This document shows, piece after piece, positions 1 through 5,754 of a DNA stretch of 7,229 nucleotides. The stretch spans positions 1 through 7,229 of the forward strand of contig DMEZ01000031.1 in the NCBI GenBank assembly GCA_003450735.1. The letters run 5' to 3'. The translations under genes and the position numbers were made by a program. Under the pieces are notes generated by a model. It made no database searches, had not been told where the DNA came from, and saw nothing but the letters and a program-made list of their open reading frames with translations. How positions within the stretch are numbered: the stretch's first letter is position 1; every line of letters starts with the position of its first letter. The DNA comes from Elusimicrobiota bacterium. GTDB lineage: Bacteria > Elusimicrobiota > Elusimicrobia > UBA1565.

Positions 1-660
1 ATCGTCACCGACGGCGTCTTCTCCATGGACGGCGATCTGCCGCCCCTGCCGGAGATCGTGGACCTCGCCGAGCGCTTTGACGCCGTCGTGATGGTCGACG
101 ACGCGCACGCCAGCGGGGTCATGGGCAAGAACGGCCGCGGCACCCCCGACCACTTCGGGGTCGTCGACCGCGTGCCCATCCAGATCGGCACCCTCTCCAA
201 GGCCGTGGGCTCCATCGGCGGCTACGCGGCCTCCACCCAGTCCCTGCGGGACTACCTGGTCTCCGTCGCGCGGCCCTTCCTGTTCTCGAGCTCGCATCCG
301 CCCTCCGTGACGGCGACCTGCCTGGCGGCCATCGACGTGCTGGAGACCGAGCCCGAGCTCATCGAGAAGCTCTGGAGCAACGCGCGCTTCTTCAAAGAAG
401 GCCTCAAAAAGCTCGGCTTCGACACCGGGGTGAGCGAGACCCCCATCACGCCCGTCATCGTGGGCGACACGCAGAAGGCCCAGGCCTTCAGCGCCCAGCT
501 CTTCGAGGAGGGGGTCTTCGCCCTGGCCATCGGCTTCCCGACCGTCCCCAAGGGCAAGGAGCGCCTGCGCACCATCGTGAGCGCGGGGCACACCGAGAAG
601 GACCTCGAGAAGGCCCTGAAGAAGTTCCGCAAGGTCGGCCGAAGGCTGGGCATCATCTAG
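1..660 (+). CDS. kbl: 2-amino-3-ketobutyrate CoA ligase (glycine C-acetyltransferase), C-terminal part
   Basis: This gene is cut by the window edge. The 219 visible residues are the C-terminal part of a PLP-dependent alpha-oxoamine synthase. Comparing the Schiff-base lysine (residue 67 here) with E. coli Kbl (Lys244) suggests about 177 residues are missing upstream. Visible motifs are TDGVFSMDGD (3-12), VDDAHASG (32-39) with the Asp for the pyridine nitrogen and the ring-stacking His, and TLSKA (64-68) with the PLP lysine. FLFSSSHPP (93-101), SETPITPVIVG and the GFPTVP segment fit Kbl better than BioF or HemA. Kbl is a cytosolic enzyme that cleaves 2-amino-3-ketobutyrate with CoA into glycine and acetyl-CoA, the second step of threonine breakdown through Tdh. 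No tdh is visible, though it could lie upstream. The stop is two bases before the next gene's start, so the two are probably co-transcribed. The main alternative is a Kbl/BioF-like enzyme of other acyl-CoA specificity. Confidence 0.88.
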   Translation: MVTDGVFSMDGDLPPLPEIVDLAERFDAVVMVDDAHASGVMGKNGRGTPDHFGVVDRVPIQIGTLSKAVGSIGGYAASTQSLRDYLVSVARPFLFSSSHPPSVTATCLAAIDVLETEPELIEKLWSNARFFKEGLKKLGFDTGVSETPITPVIVGDTQKAQAFSAQLFEEGVFALAIGFPTVPKGKERLRTIVSAGHTEKDLEKALKKFRKVGRRLGII

Positions 661-662
661 CC

Positions 663-1400
663 GTGTACGACCCGGCTTCCGACGAGCCCCGCGAGCGCCC
701 GAAGCGGGAGACGCCCTTCAACCTGTACGCGCTCTCGGCGTTCCTCGTCTTCTCGGCCGGCATCCTCTACTTCGGCTTCGAGTATTTCAAGAACAGGGCT
801 TCGACCCCCGCGCCTTCCCTGCCTCCGGGCTTCCTCGTCGAGCCCGCCCCCAAGCTGCCCGTGGGGGACCCGGAAGTCGTCGTCGATCCGGCGAAGGTCC
901 CCCAAGACCCGGCCGAGCAGAAGCGCTTCATGGCCTCGGTGTGGCACCAGCGCGCCCTGGCGGCCTACAGCGCGCACGACCTGGATACGGCTCGAACGGC
1001 CTGGAAGCGCTGCCTGACCATCGACTCCGGCAACGCCGCCTGCCAGGAGGGCCTCAGCCGGGTGGGGCAGGGGTACACGGTCCTTCCGAAAGGCCGGCAC
1101 CCCGTGGGGGGGAGTCTGCGCTTCTACGTGCGCTTCGACCCCAAAAGCTCCGGCCTCTCGGCCGGCAACGACGCGGTGCTCGCCCGGGTCGCCGACACGA
1201 TGGAACTCTATCCCCTCGATAAGCTCATCGTGACGGGCTACGCGACGGATGAGGAAGGCGTCGACCTGGCCGTGGAGCGGGCGAAGGCCGTGCGGACACG
1301 ACTGCAGGAAAAAGGTTTGACCGCCGAGATGTCCCTCGAGGCCCGTATCTCCGACGGAGACATGGCCGCCTCCGCCGTCATCCAGCTCAAGCGGAAATAG
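663..1400 (+). CDS. Membrane-anchored protein with TPR-like region and divergent OmpA-like domain
   Basis: A 245-residue protein starting at GTG two bases after the kbl stop, so translation is probably coupled; upstream there is only a weak GAAGG. This start keeps a charged hydrophilic N-terminus (1-19, several Arg/Lys/Glu) ahead of one hydrophobic helix (about 20-42), predicting an N-in inner-membrane anchor with the rest in the periplasm. A Pro-rich linker (46-85) follows. A helix pair at about 88-134 (AYSAHDLDTARTAWKRCL...D-x-x-N) reads like a single TPR plus capping helix. Residues 150-245 resemble an OmpA-like peptidoglycan-binding domain: RFYVRFDPKSSGLS, a helix ending at YP, then LIVTGYATDEEG and ERAKAVRTRLQEKGL. 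The diaminopimelate-binding Asp and Arg have candidates at D196 and R206, but the loop between them is about five residues shorter than in OmpA, so binding is uncertain. It may tether the inner membrane to the cell wall as MotB-type proteins do. No specific family is recognised. Confidence 0.75.
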   Translation: MYDPASDEPRERPKRETPFNLYALSAFLVFSAGILYFGFEYFKNRASTPAPSLPPGFLVEPAPKLPVGDPEVVVDPAKVPQDPAEQKRFMASVWHQRALAAYSAHDLDTARTAWKRCLTIDSGNAACQEGLSRVGQGYTVLPKGRHPVGGSLRFYVRFDPKSSGLSAGNDAVLARVADTMELYPLDKLIVTGYATDEEGVDLAVERAKAVRTRLQEKGLTAEMSLEARISDGDMAASAVIQLKRK

Positions 1401-1405
1401 ACTTC

Positions 1406-2956
1406 TCAGTGCCGGTAGTGGCGGATGCCCGTGAAGAGCATCGCCAAACCGAGCTCGTCGCAGGCCCGCACGGCTTCGCGGTCGTCGCTCGAGCCCCCCG
1501 GCTGGACGACCGCGCTCACCCCGTGCGAGGCGGCCTCCTTGATGTGCCGCGGCCCCAGCGGGCCGTCGGCGGCCAGCACCACCGGCAGGTCGGGGGAGAG
1601 GATGGGGTGGCGCTCCTGGCTCTTGGCCACGGCCAGACGCAGGGCGTCCATGCGCGCCGTCTGACCGCCCCCGATCCCCAAGGTCGTCAGCCCCCGGGCC
1701 AGGACGGCCGCGTGCGTGAGGGTGTGCTTGGCCACCCGCCAGGCGAACTCCAGGGCGGCCGTCTCGATCTCGGTGGGTTTGCGCTTCGTGACCACCCTGC
1801 GCTCCGGCCGGAGGGTCGAGTTGTCCTTGTCCTGCACCAGCAGGCCTCCGGCCACCGTCTGGATGTCCAGCTCCTCGGCGGAGAGCAGCAGGGACGGGAG
1901 CGAGACCAGCCGGATGTCCTTCTTGCGGCGCAGGATGTCCAGGGCCTGCTGGGAGAACTCCGGGGCCGCGACGCACTCGAGCGTCTCGGGTGCCAGGGTG
2001 CGCGCCGTCTCCTCGTCCACGGCGCGGTTCAGGGCCGCGACCCCTCCCGTGCAGCTAAAGGGGTCTGAGCGGTAGGCCAGCCGCGCGGCCTCGGCCAAAC
2101 GCTCGGCCGCCGCGGCCCCGGCGGGATTGGCGTGGCGCACGATGGCGCAGGCGGGGGAGTCGAACTCCGAGACCAGGTCGCAGGCGCGGTCCACCCCGAC
2201 GTAGTGGTTGAAGTTCAGGGGCCGCCCGGAGAGGAGAGTCGCGGCGTTGAGTCCCCAGGCCCGCGCGCCGCTGAGCTTGTAGAGCGCGGCCCGCTGGTGG
2301 GGGTTCTCGCCGTAGGGCAGATCCACGGCCTTCTTGAGGCCCATGACCTTCTCCTCGGCCAGCCGCTCGGTGGCGGTGCTCAGGTACTGGGCGACGGTGG
2401 AATCGTAGTAGGACACGTAATAGAAGGCCTTGGCCGCCAGGGCGCGGCTGCGCTCGCGGCTCAGGCCCCCCTTCTCGCGCAGGGCCTCGAGCACGGAAGG
2501 GTAGTCGCGCGGGTCGCAGAGGGTCAGCACATGGGGGAAGTTGCGCGCGGCGGAGCGCAGGAGGGCGGAGCCGGCGACGTCCAAAAACTCGAGCACCTCC
2601 TCCTGGGAGAGGTTGCCCGCCTGGAGCACCTCGGAGAGCGGGTAGAGGTTGACGACGACGATGTGGAGGCAGGGGATGCCGTGGCGCTCGAGGTCGGCGG
2701 CATGCTTCGGGTCGGCCGGGTCGGCCAGGATGCCCGCGAAGAGCTTGGGGTGCAGCAGGCGCACGCGGCCCGAGAGGATGTCCGGGAACTCGGTCAGCTC
2801 GGGGACCTCGCAGACCTCGAGCTCGGCCTGCTTGAGCACGCTCGCCGTCCCGCCCGAGCTGAGCAGGCGGTAGCCGAGCTCGGCGAGGCCGTTGGCGAAC
2901 TCGCCGATGCCGGTCTTGTCGGAGACGCTCAGGAAGGCGGTCTTGTCCTGGCTCAC
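1406..2956 (-). CDS. purH: Bifunctional AICAR formyltransferase / IMP cyclohydrolase PurH (divergent)
   Basis: A 516-residue cytosolic enzyme, the usual PurH length, for the last two steps of de novo purine synthesis: formylation of AICAR from 10-formyl-THF, then cyclisation to IMP. The N-terminal IMP cyclohydrolase (MGS-like) domain shows SVSDKTG (10-16), SSGGTAS (33-39), GRVRLLHPK (63-71), VVNLYPL (101-107) and DVAGSALLRSAARN (126-139). The AICAR transformylase domain shows PYGENPHQ (214-221), LNFNHYVG (247-254), VRHANPAG (273-280), LGIGGGQ (426-432), VVQPGGS (483-489) and C-terminal RHYRH. Several positions differ from the consensus as I know it: Lys to Arg at 66, 138 and 274, Arg to Pro at 214, Asn to His at 415, and loss of the FFPF motif near 464-469. 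The start is GTG at 2956, overlapping the ligA stop by four bases (GTGA), with GGAGG three bases upstream. Identity is secure over the whole length; full activity of both domains is not. Confidence 0.93.
   Translation of the reverse strand: MSQDKTAFLSVSDKTGIGEFANGLAELGYRLLSSGGTASVLKQAELEVCEVPELTEFPDILSGRVRLLHPKLFAGILADPADPKHAADLERHGIPCLHIVVVNLYPLSEVLQAGNLSQEEVLEFLDVAGSALLRSAARNFPHVLTLCDPRDYPSVLEALREKGGLSRERSRALAAKAFYYVSYYDSTVAQYLSTATERLAEEKVMGLKKAVDLPYGENPHQRAALYKLSGARAWGLNAATLLSGRPLNFNHYVGVDRACDLVSEFDSPACAIVRHANPAGAAAAERLAEAARLAYRSDPFSCTGGVAALNRAVDEETARTLAPETLECVAAPEFSQQALDILRRKKDIRLVSLPSLLLSAEELDIQTVAGGLLVQDKDNSTLRPERRVVTKRKPTEIETAALEFAWRVAKHTLTHAAVLARGLTTLGIGGGQTARMDALRLAVAKSQERHPILSPDLPVVLAADGPLGPRHIKEAASHGVSAVVQPGGSSDDREAVRACDELGLAMLFTGIRHYRH
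2953..2956 (-). other. GTGA stop/start overlap ligA-purH
   Basis: On the minus strand GTGA holds the purH start (GTG, 2956-2954) and the ligA stop (TGA, 2955-2953). A strong GGAGG (2964-2960) lies inside the ligA end, three bases before the GTG. This is a classic arrangement for translational coupling by re-initiation. Confidence 0.85.
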
Positions 2957-4956
2957 GCGCCTCCGATGAGCGCCAGGAAGGCCGCTTCGTCGAGGACGCT
3001 CACCCCGAGCTTTCTGGCCTTCTCGGCCTTGGAGCCGGGATCGCGGCCCACGACGACGAAAGACGTCTTCTTGGACACGGAGGAAGAGGCCGAGCCCCCG
3101 AGCAGGCGCACCTTCTCCTCGGCCTCGGCGCGGGGCATGGCGTCGAGCTCGCCGGTGAAGACGAAGGTCTTGCCGGCCAGCGGCGCGGACGCCCCGGCTG
3201 GGGCTTCGGGTTCGCTCATGTCGAGGCCGGCCGCCGCCAGAGCGTCGAGCAGGGCGGAGGCGGCGGGCTGGGCGAAGAAGGCCGCGACCGCCTGGGCCAC
3301 GACGGGGCCGACGTCCGGCACGGCGGTGAGCTCCTCGACCGAGGCCTTGCGCAGGGCGGCCATGGTCTTGAAGCGGGCGGCGAGGTCGCGCGCCGTCTTC
3401 TCGCCCACCTGCCGGATCCCGATGGAGAAGAGCAGGCGCGAGAGGGGCCTCTCCTTGGCTTTCGACAATTCGGCGAGAAGGTTCTCGGCCTTCTTCTCCT
3501 TGAAGAGCTCCAGCCCGAGCAGGTCTTCCTTTCGCAGACTGAAGAGGCCGGCCGCGTCCTTGACGAGCTTACGGTCCACGAGCTGGTCCACGACGGCCTC
3601 GCCCAGGCCCTGGATGTCCATGCCGTCGCGCGAGGCGAAGTGCAGGAGGCTGCGCTTGAGCTGAGCCGGGCAGGAGGGGTTGATGCAGCGGAAGGCCACG
3701 AACTCCTCCTCCCGCACCACCGTCCCGCCGCAGACCGGACATCTCTTGGGCGGAGTGATGGGCTTCTCCTTTCCGGAGCGGGCGTCCAGGACCACCCCGA
3801 CCACCTTGGGGATGACCTCGCCGGCGCGCTCGATGACGACGGTGTCGCCGAGCTTCACGCCCAGGCGCTCGACCTCCTCGAAGTTGTGCAGGCTGGCCGA
3901 GGAGATGGTCACGCCCGCCAGGAAGACGGGCTTCAGGCAGGCCACCGGCGTCACCACCCCCGTGCGCCCGACCGAATATTCCACGCCCTCGAGGACGGTC
4001 GTCGCCTGGCGCCCGGGATACTTGAAGGCGATGGCCCAGCGCGGGCTCTTGGCCGTGGTCCCGAGCAGAGCCTGCTCCCGGCGGGAGTCCGCCTTGACCA
4101 CCAGGCCGTCCACCTCGTAGGGAAGGGAGAACTGCTTTTCCTTGAAATCCTGGTAGAACAAGACGACCTCGTCGATGTCTTCGCACTTCCTGCGCACCTC
4201 CGTCACGGCGAAGCCCAGCTCCGCGCAGAAGTCCAGGAAATCCGAGTGGGTCTTGGGCGGTTCCATCCCCTCGAGGCGCCCGAAGCTGTGCGCGAAGAAG
4301 CGCAGACGCCGCGAGGCCGCGACCTTCGGATCCTTCTGGCGCAGGGAGCCCGCGGCGCAGTTGCGCGGGTTCACGAAGGGCTCCTTGCCGGCGTCGAGCA
4401 GGGCCGCGTTGATCTTCTCGAAGTCGGCCTTGGCGAGGTAGACCTCGCCCCGGATCTCCAGGATCTTCGGCGCCTTGCCCGCGAGCTTCAGCGGGATGGA
4501 GCGCACCGTCCGGACGTTCGCCGTGACGTCCTCGCCGGTCTCTCCGTCGCCCCGGGTCGCGCCGAGGACGAGCCGGCCGTCCTCGTAGGTGAGCGAGCAG
4601 GAGAGGCCGTCGATCTTGGCTTCGACCACGTAGGCGGAAGGGGCTCCCTTGAGCGTCTTCCGCACCCGCTCGTCGAAGGCCCGGATGTCCGCCTCATCGT
4701 AGGAGTTGTCCAGCGAGAGCATCGGCTGGGCGTGGCGCACCGGCTTGAACGAGGAGGAGAGGCCTCCCCCGACGCGCTGGGTGGGGGAGTCCGCGACGGC
4801 CAGCTCGGGGTGCTCGGCTTCGAGCTTCTTGAGCCGCTCGACGAGGCGGTCATACTGCTCGTCCGAGATGAGGGGGGCGTCGAGCACGTAGTAGCGGCGC
4901 TCGTGGAGGCGGATCTCCTCGCGCAGGCGCGCGGCTTCGGCGGCGAGGTCCTTCAT
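2953..4956 (-). CDS. ligA: NAD+-dependent DNA ligase LigA
   Basis: A complete 667-residue bacterial DNA ligase, within the normal family length. It seals nicks in replication and repair, forming a ligase-AMP intermediate from NAD+. Domain Ia (about 1-70) has the NAD+-contacting YYVLDAPLISDEQYD segment. The adenylation domain holds the catalytic Lys114 in KIDG (114-117), then TRGDGETGEDVT, RGEV (169-172), NPRNCAAGSLRQ (196-207), EVDGLVVK (281-288) and SPRWAIAFKYP (304-314). The OB fold includes VGRTGVVTPVA and RAGEVIPKVV. A four-cysteine zinc finger uses C406, C409, C424 and C429. Helix-hairpin-helix repeats follow (about 440-560, with GIRQVGEKTA and VPDVGPVVA), then a C-terminal BRCT domain (about 592-667, FVFTGELD and SVSKKTSFVVVG). 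All catalytic motifs are present, so it should be active. ATG at 4956 overlaps the upstream gene's stop (ATGA) and its own TGA overlaps the purH start, so it is the middle gene of a coupled operon. Confidence 0.98.
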   Translation of the reverse strand: MKDLAAEAARLREEIRLHERRYYVLDAPLISDEQYDRLVERLKKLEAEHPELAVADSPTQRVGGGLSSSFKPVRHAQPMLSLDNSYDEADIRAFDERVRKTLKGAPSAYVVEAKIDGLSCSLTYEDGRLVLGATRGDGETGEDVTANVRTVRSIPLKLAGKAPKILEIRGEVYLAKADFEKINAALLDAGKEPFVNPRNCAAGSLRQKDPKVAASRRLRFFAHSFGRLEGMEPPKTHSDFLDFCAELGFAVTEVRRKCEDIDEVVLFYQDFKEKQFSLPYEVDGLVVKADSRREQALLGTTAKSPRWAIAFKYPGRQATTVLEGVEYSVGRTGVVTPVACLKPVFLAGVTISSASLHNFEEVERLGVKLGDTVVIERAGEVIPKVVGVVLDARSGKEKPITPPKRCPVCGGTVVREEEFVAFRCINPSCPAQLKRSLLHFASRDGMDIQGLGEAVVDQLVDRKLVKDAAGLFSLRKEDLLGLELFKEKKAENLLAELSKAKERPLSRLLFSIGIRQVGEKTARDLAARFKTMAALRKASVEELTAVPDVGPVVAQAVAAFFAQPAASALLDALAAAGLDMSEPEAPAGASAPLAGKTFVFTGELDAMPRAEAEEKVRLLGGSASSSVSKKTSFVVVGRDPGSKAEKARKLGVSVLDEAAFLALIGGA
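4953..4956 (-). other. ATGA stop/start overlap, kinase-like gene to ligA
   Basis: On the minus strand ATGA carries the ligA ATG (4956-4954) and the TGA stop of the BadF-type gene (4955-4953). GGAG lies only two bases upstream of the ATG, so ligA translation probably relies on ribosomes ending the upstream gene. Confidence 0.85.
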
Positions 4957-5714
4957 AGCTCCAGAGCCGCGTCCTCGGGCTTGAGGCGCGGCGGATGGGG
5001 GCGCCAGCCCGGCCCGAGGGCCTTCAGGAAGGTCCTGAGGAAGAAGGGGTCTCTGAACAAGCCGCCGAACCAGGAGACAGGGATCGGAGGTTTGAGTTTG
5101 AGCCGGCTTCCGGCGCGGGCTGCGATGGCGGCGAGCTCCGCGCAGGCATCCTCGACGATGCCGCGCGCCCGCCGGTTTCTCCGGGCGCGGCGCAGGACGG
5201 TCTTCGCGAGCGCCGCGACCGCGCGCACCGCATCGGGACGCTTGGCAAAGCGGCGGACGAGCTCGTCAGGCATGCCCTGGAGCCAGCGCCGGCCGATCCA
5301 GAACGAGGAGCCTTCGTCGCCGAGCAAAGGCCCCAGCCCTCCAGCTCTCGCGATGCGGCCCCGGCGGTCCATCGCGAGGGCCGCTGAACCGGTGCCGGCG
5401 ACGACGTGCACCCCCGGGCCGCCCGCGAGGCCTGCCCGGTGGGATAGCTCGAGGTCGGAGAGGACGAGGACTTCCCTCGCGAGCGAAGCCAGGCGCCTGC
5501 GGAGGGCCGCCTTCTCGGAGGGGAGCCAGGCGCGGTGCGCCCCGACCACGAGGCGGCCGACTTTCGGGGAACCCATCCGGCGCAATTGCGCTCCCAGGGC
5601 GCGCTCGAGCGGCTCTCCCGGCCTCACGCGCCATCGGGCGCGCCGAAGGCGGCGGCCGTCCTGGAGCGCGAGGCGGATCCAGCTCCCGCCGAGGTCCACG
5701 CCGCAATGGGTCAT
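4953..5714 (-). CDS. BadF/BadG/BcrA/BcrD-type ATPase, N-acetylglucosamine-kinase-like (short)
   Basis: A 253-residue member of the ASKHA (actin-like ATPase) fold, closest to the BadF/BadG family that includes N-acetylglucosamine/glucosamine kinases. Visible are an N-terminal phosphate-1 motif (GVDLGGSWIR, 5-14), a candidate catalytic Asp in LSDLELS (85-91), phosphate-2 VVAGTGSAA (104-112), the family hallmark GPLLGDEGSSFWIGR (128-142) and an adenosine-type motif GGLFRDP (217-223). Family members are usually near 300 residues. This one seems to lack the segment that normally follows IGRRAL, so its helical region is compressed; the second half is unusually Arg-rich (RRARRNRRARG, 175-185). Likely role: cytosolic ATP-dependent phosphorylation of an amino sugar, for instance in cell-wall recycling, but the substrate is inferred from family only. 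ATG at 5714 was chosen because it places GVDLGG at the expected N-terminal position. An in-frame ATG at 5732 would add six residues. The stop overlaps the ligA ATG. It is the first gene of the operon. Confidence 0.8.
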   Translation of the reverse strand: MTHCGVDLGGSWIRLALQDGRRLRRARWRVRPGEPLERALGAQLRRMGSPKVGRLVVGAHRAWLPSEKAALRRRLASLAREVLVLSDLELSHRAGLAGGPGVHVVAGTGSAALAMDRRGRIARAGGLGPLLGDEGSSFWIGRRWLQGMPDELVRRFAKRPDAVRAVAALAKTVLRRARRNRRARGIVEDACAELAAIAARAGSRLKLKPPIPVSWFGGLFRDPFFLRTFLKALGPGWRPHPPRLKPEDAALEL

Positions 5715-5754
5715 CGGCGGGTATGATATCATGTCCCCCAGCACCCAGGAAGCG
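5715..5754. promoter_or_regulatory. Divergent intergenic region with AT-rich palindrome, probable two-way promoter
   Basis: These 40 bases separate the minus-strand operon start (5714) from the preferred start of the plus-strand secreted protein (5755). They hold the only AT-rich island nearby, with a perfect 10-base palindrome ATGATATCAT at 5723-5732. On the plus strand TATGAT (5722-5727) matches the sigma-70 -10 box at five of six bases. On the minus strand TATCAT (5728-5723) also matches at five of six. No convincing TTGACA-like -35 is visible for either. A plus transcript from about 5734 would have a leader near 20 bases ending in AGGA; a minus transcript would be nearly leaderless at the 5714 ATG. 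The palindrome could equally be an operator. Confidence 0.4.
5747..5752 (+). promoter_or_regulatory. Ribosome binding site AGGAAG deciding the 5755 start
   Basis: AGGAAG lies just before ATG 5755, with the AGGA core four bases from the start. The alternative in-frame ATG at 5731 has no good Shine-Dalgarno sequence and would overlap the putative -10 palindrome. The 5755 start also puts the hydrophobic signal core directly at the N-terminus. Confidence 0.5.

Noticed and set aside
1..660. 8-amino-7-oxononanoate synthase (BioF) as an alternative identity
   Set aside because: The ARPFLFSSSHPP, SETPITPVIVG and GFPTVP segments match Kbl better, and no other biotin gene is visible. Only a full-length comparison would settle it.
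657..1976. Minus-strand open frame of 439 codons across the OmpA-like gene and the purH end
   Set aside because: It overlaps two real genes in other frames. The translation is Arg/Gly/Pro-rich, as expected from antisense high-GC DNA.
2132..3664. Plus-strand open frame of 510 codons opposite purH and ligA
   Set aside because: It is antisense to two confidently identified enzymes, its composition is low-complexity, and it has no recognisable motif or upstream ribosome site.
3640..5730. Very long plus-strand open frame running into the cysteine-rich protein, as if one 1128-residue protein
   Set aside because: This stretch is antisense to ligA and the BadF-type gene, which carry clear family motifs on the minus strand. 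Its Arg/Gly/Ala/Leu-rich translation is typical of a high-GC shadow frame, and the signal peptide at 5755 marks the real start.
5731..5754. ATG 5731 as the start of the cysteine-rich protein
   Set aside because: It lacks a convincing ribosome site, overlaps the palindrome and the likely -10 box, and would add a polar stretch before the signal core. It is kept only as an alternative.
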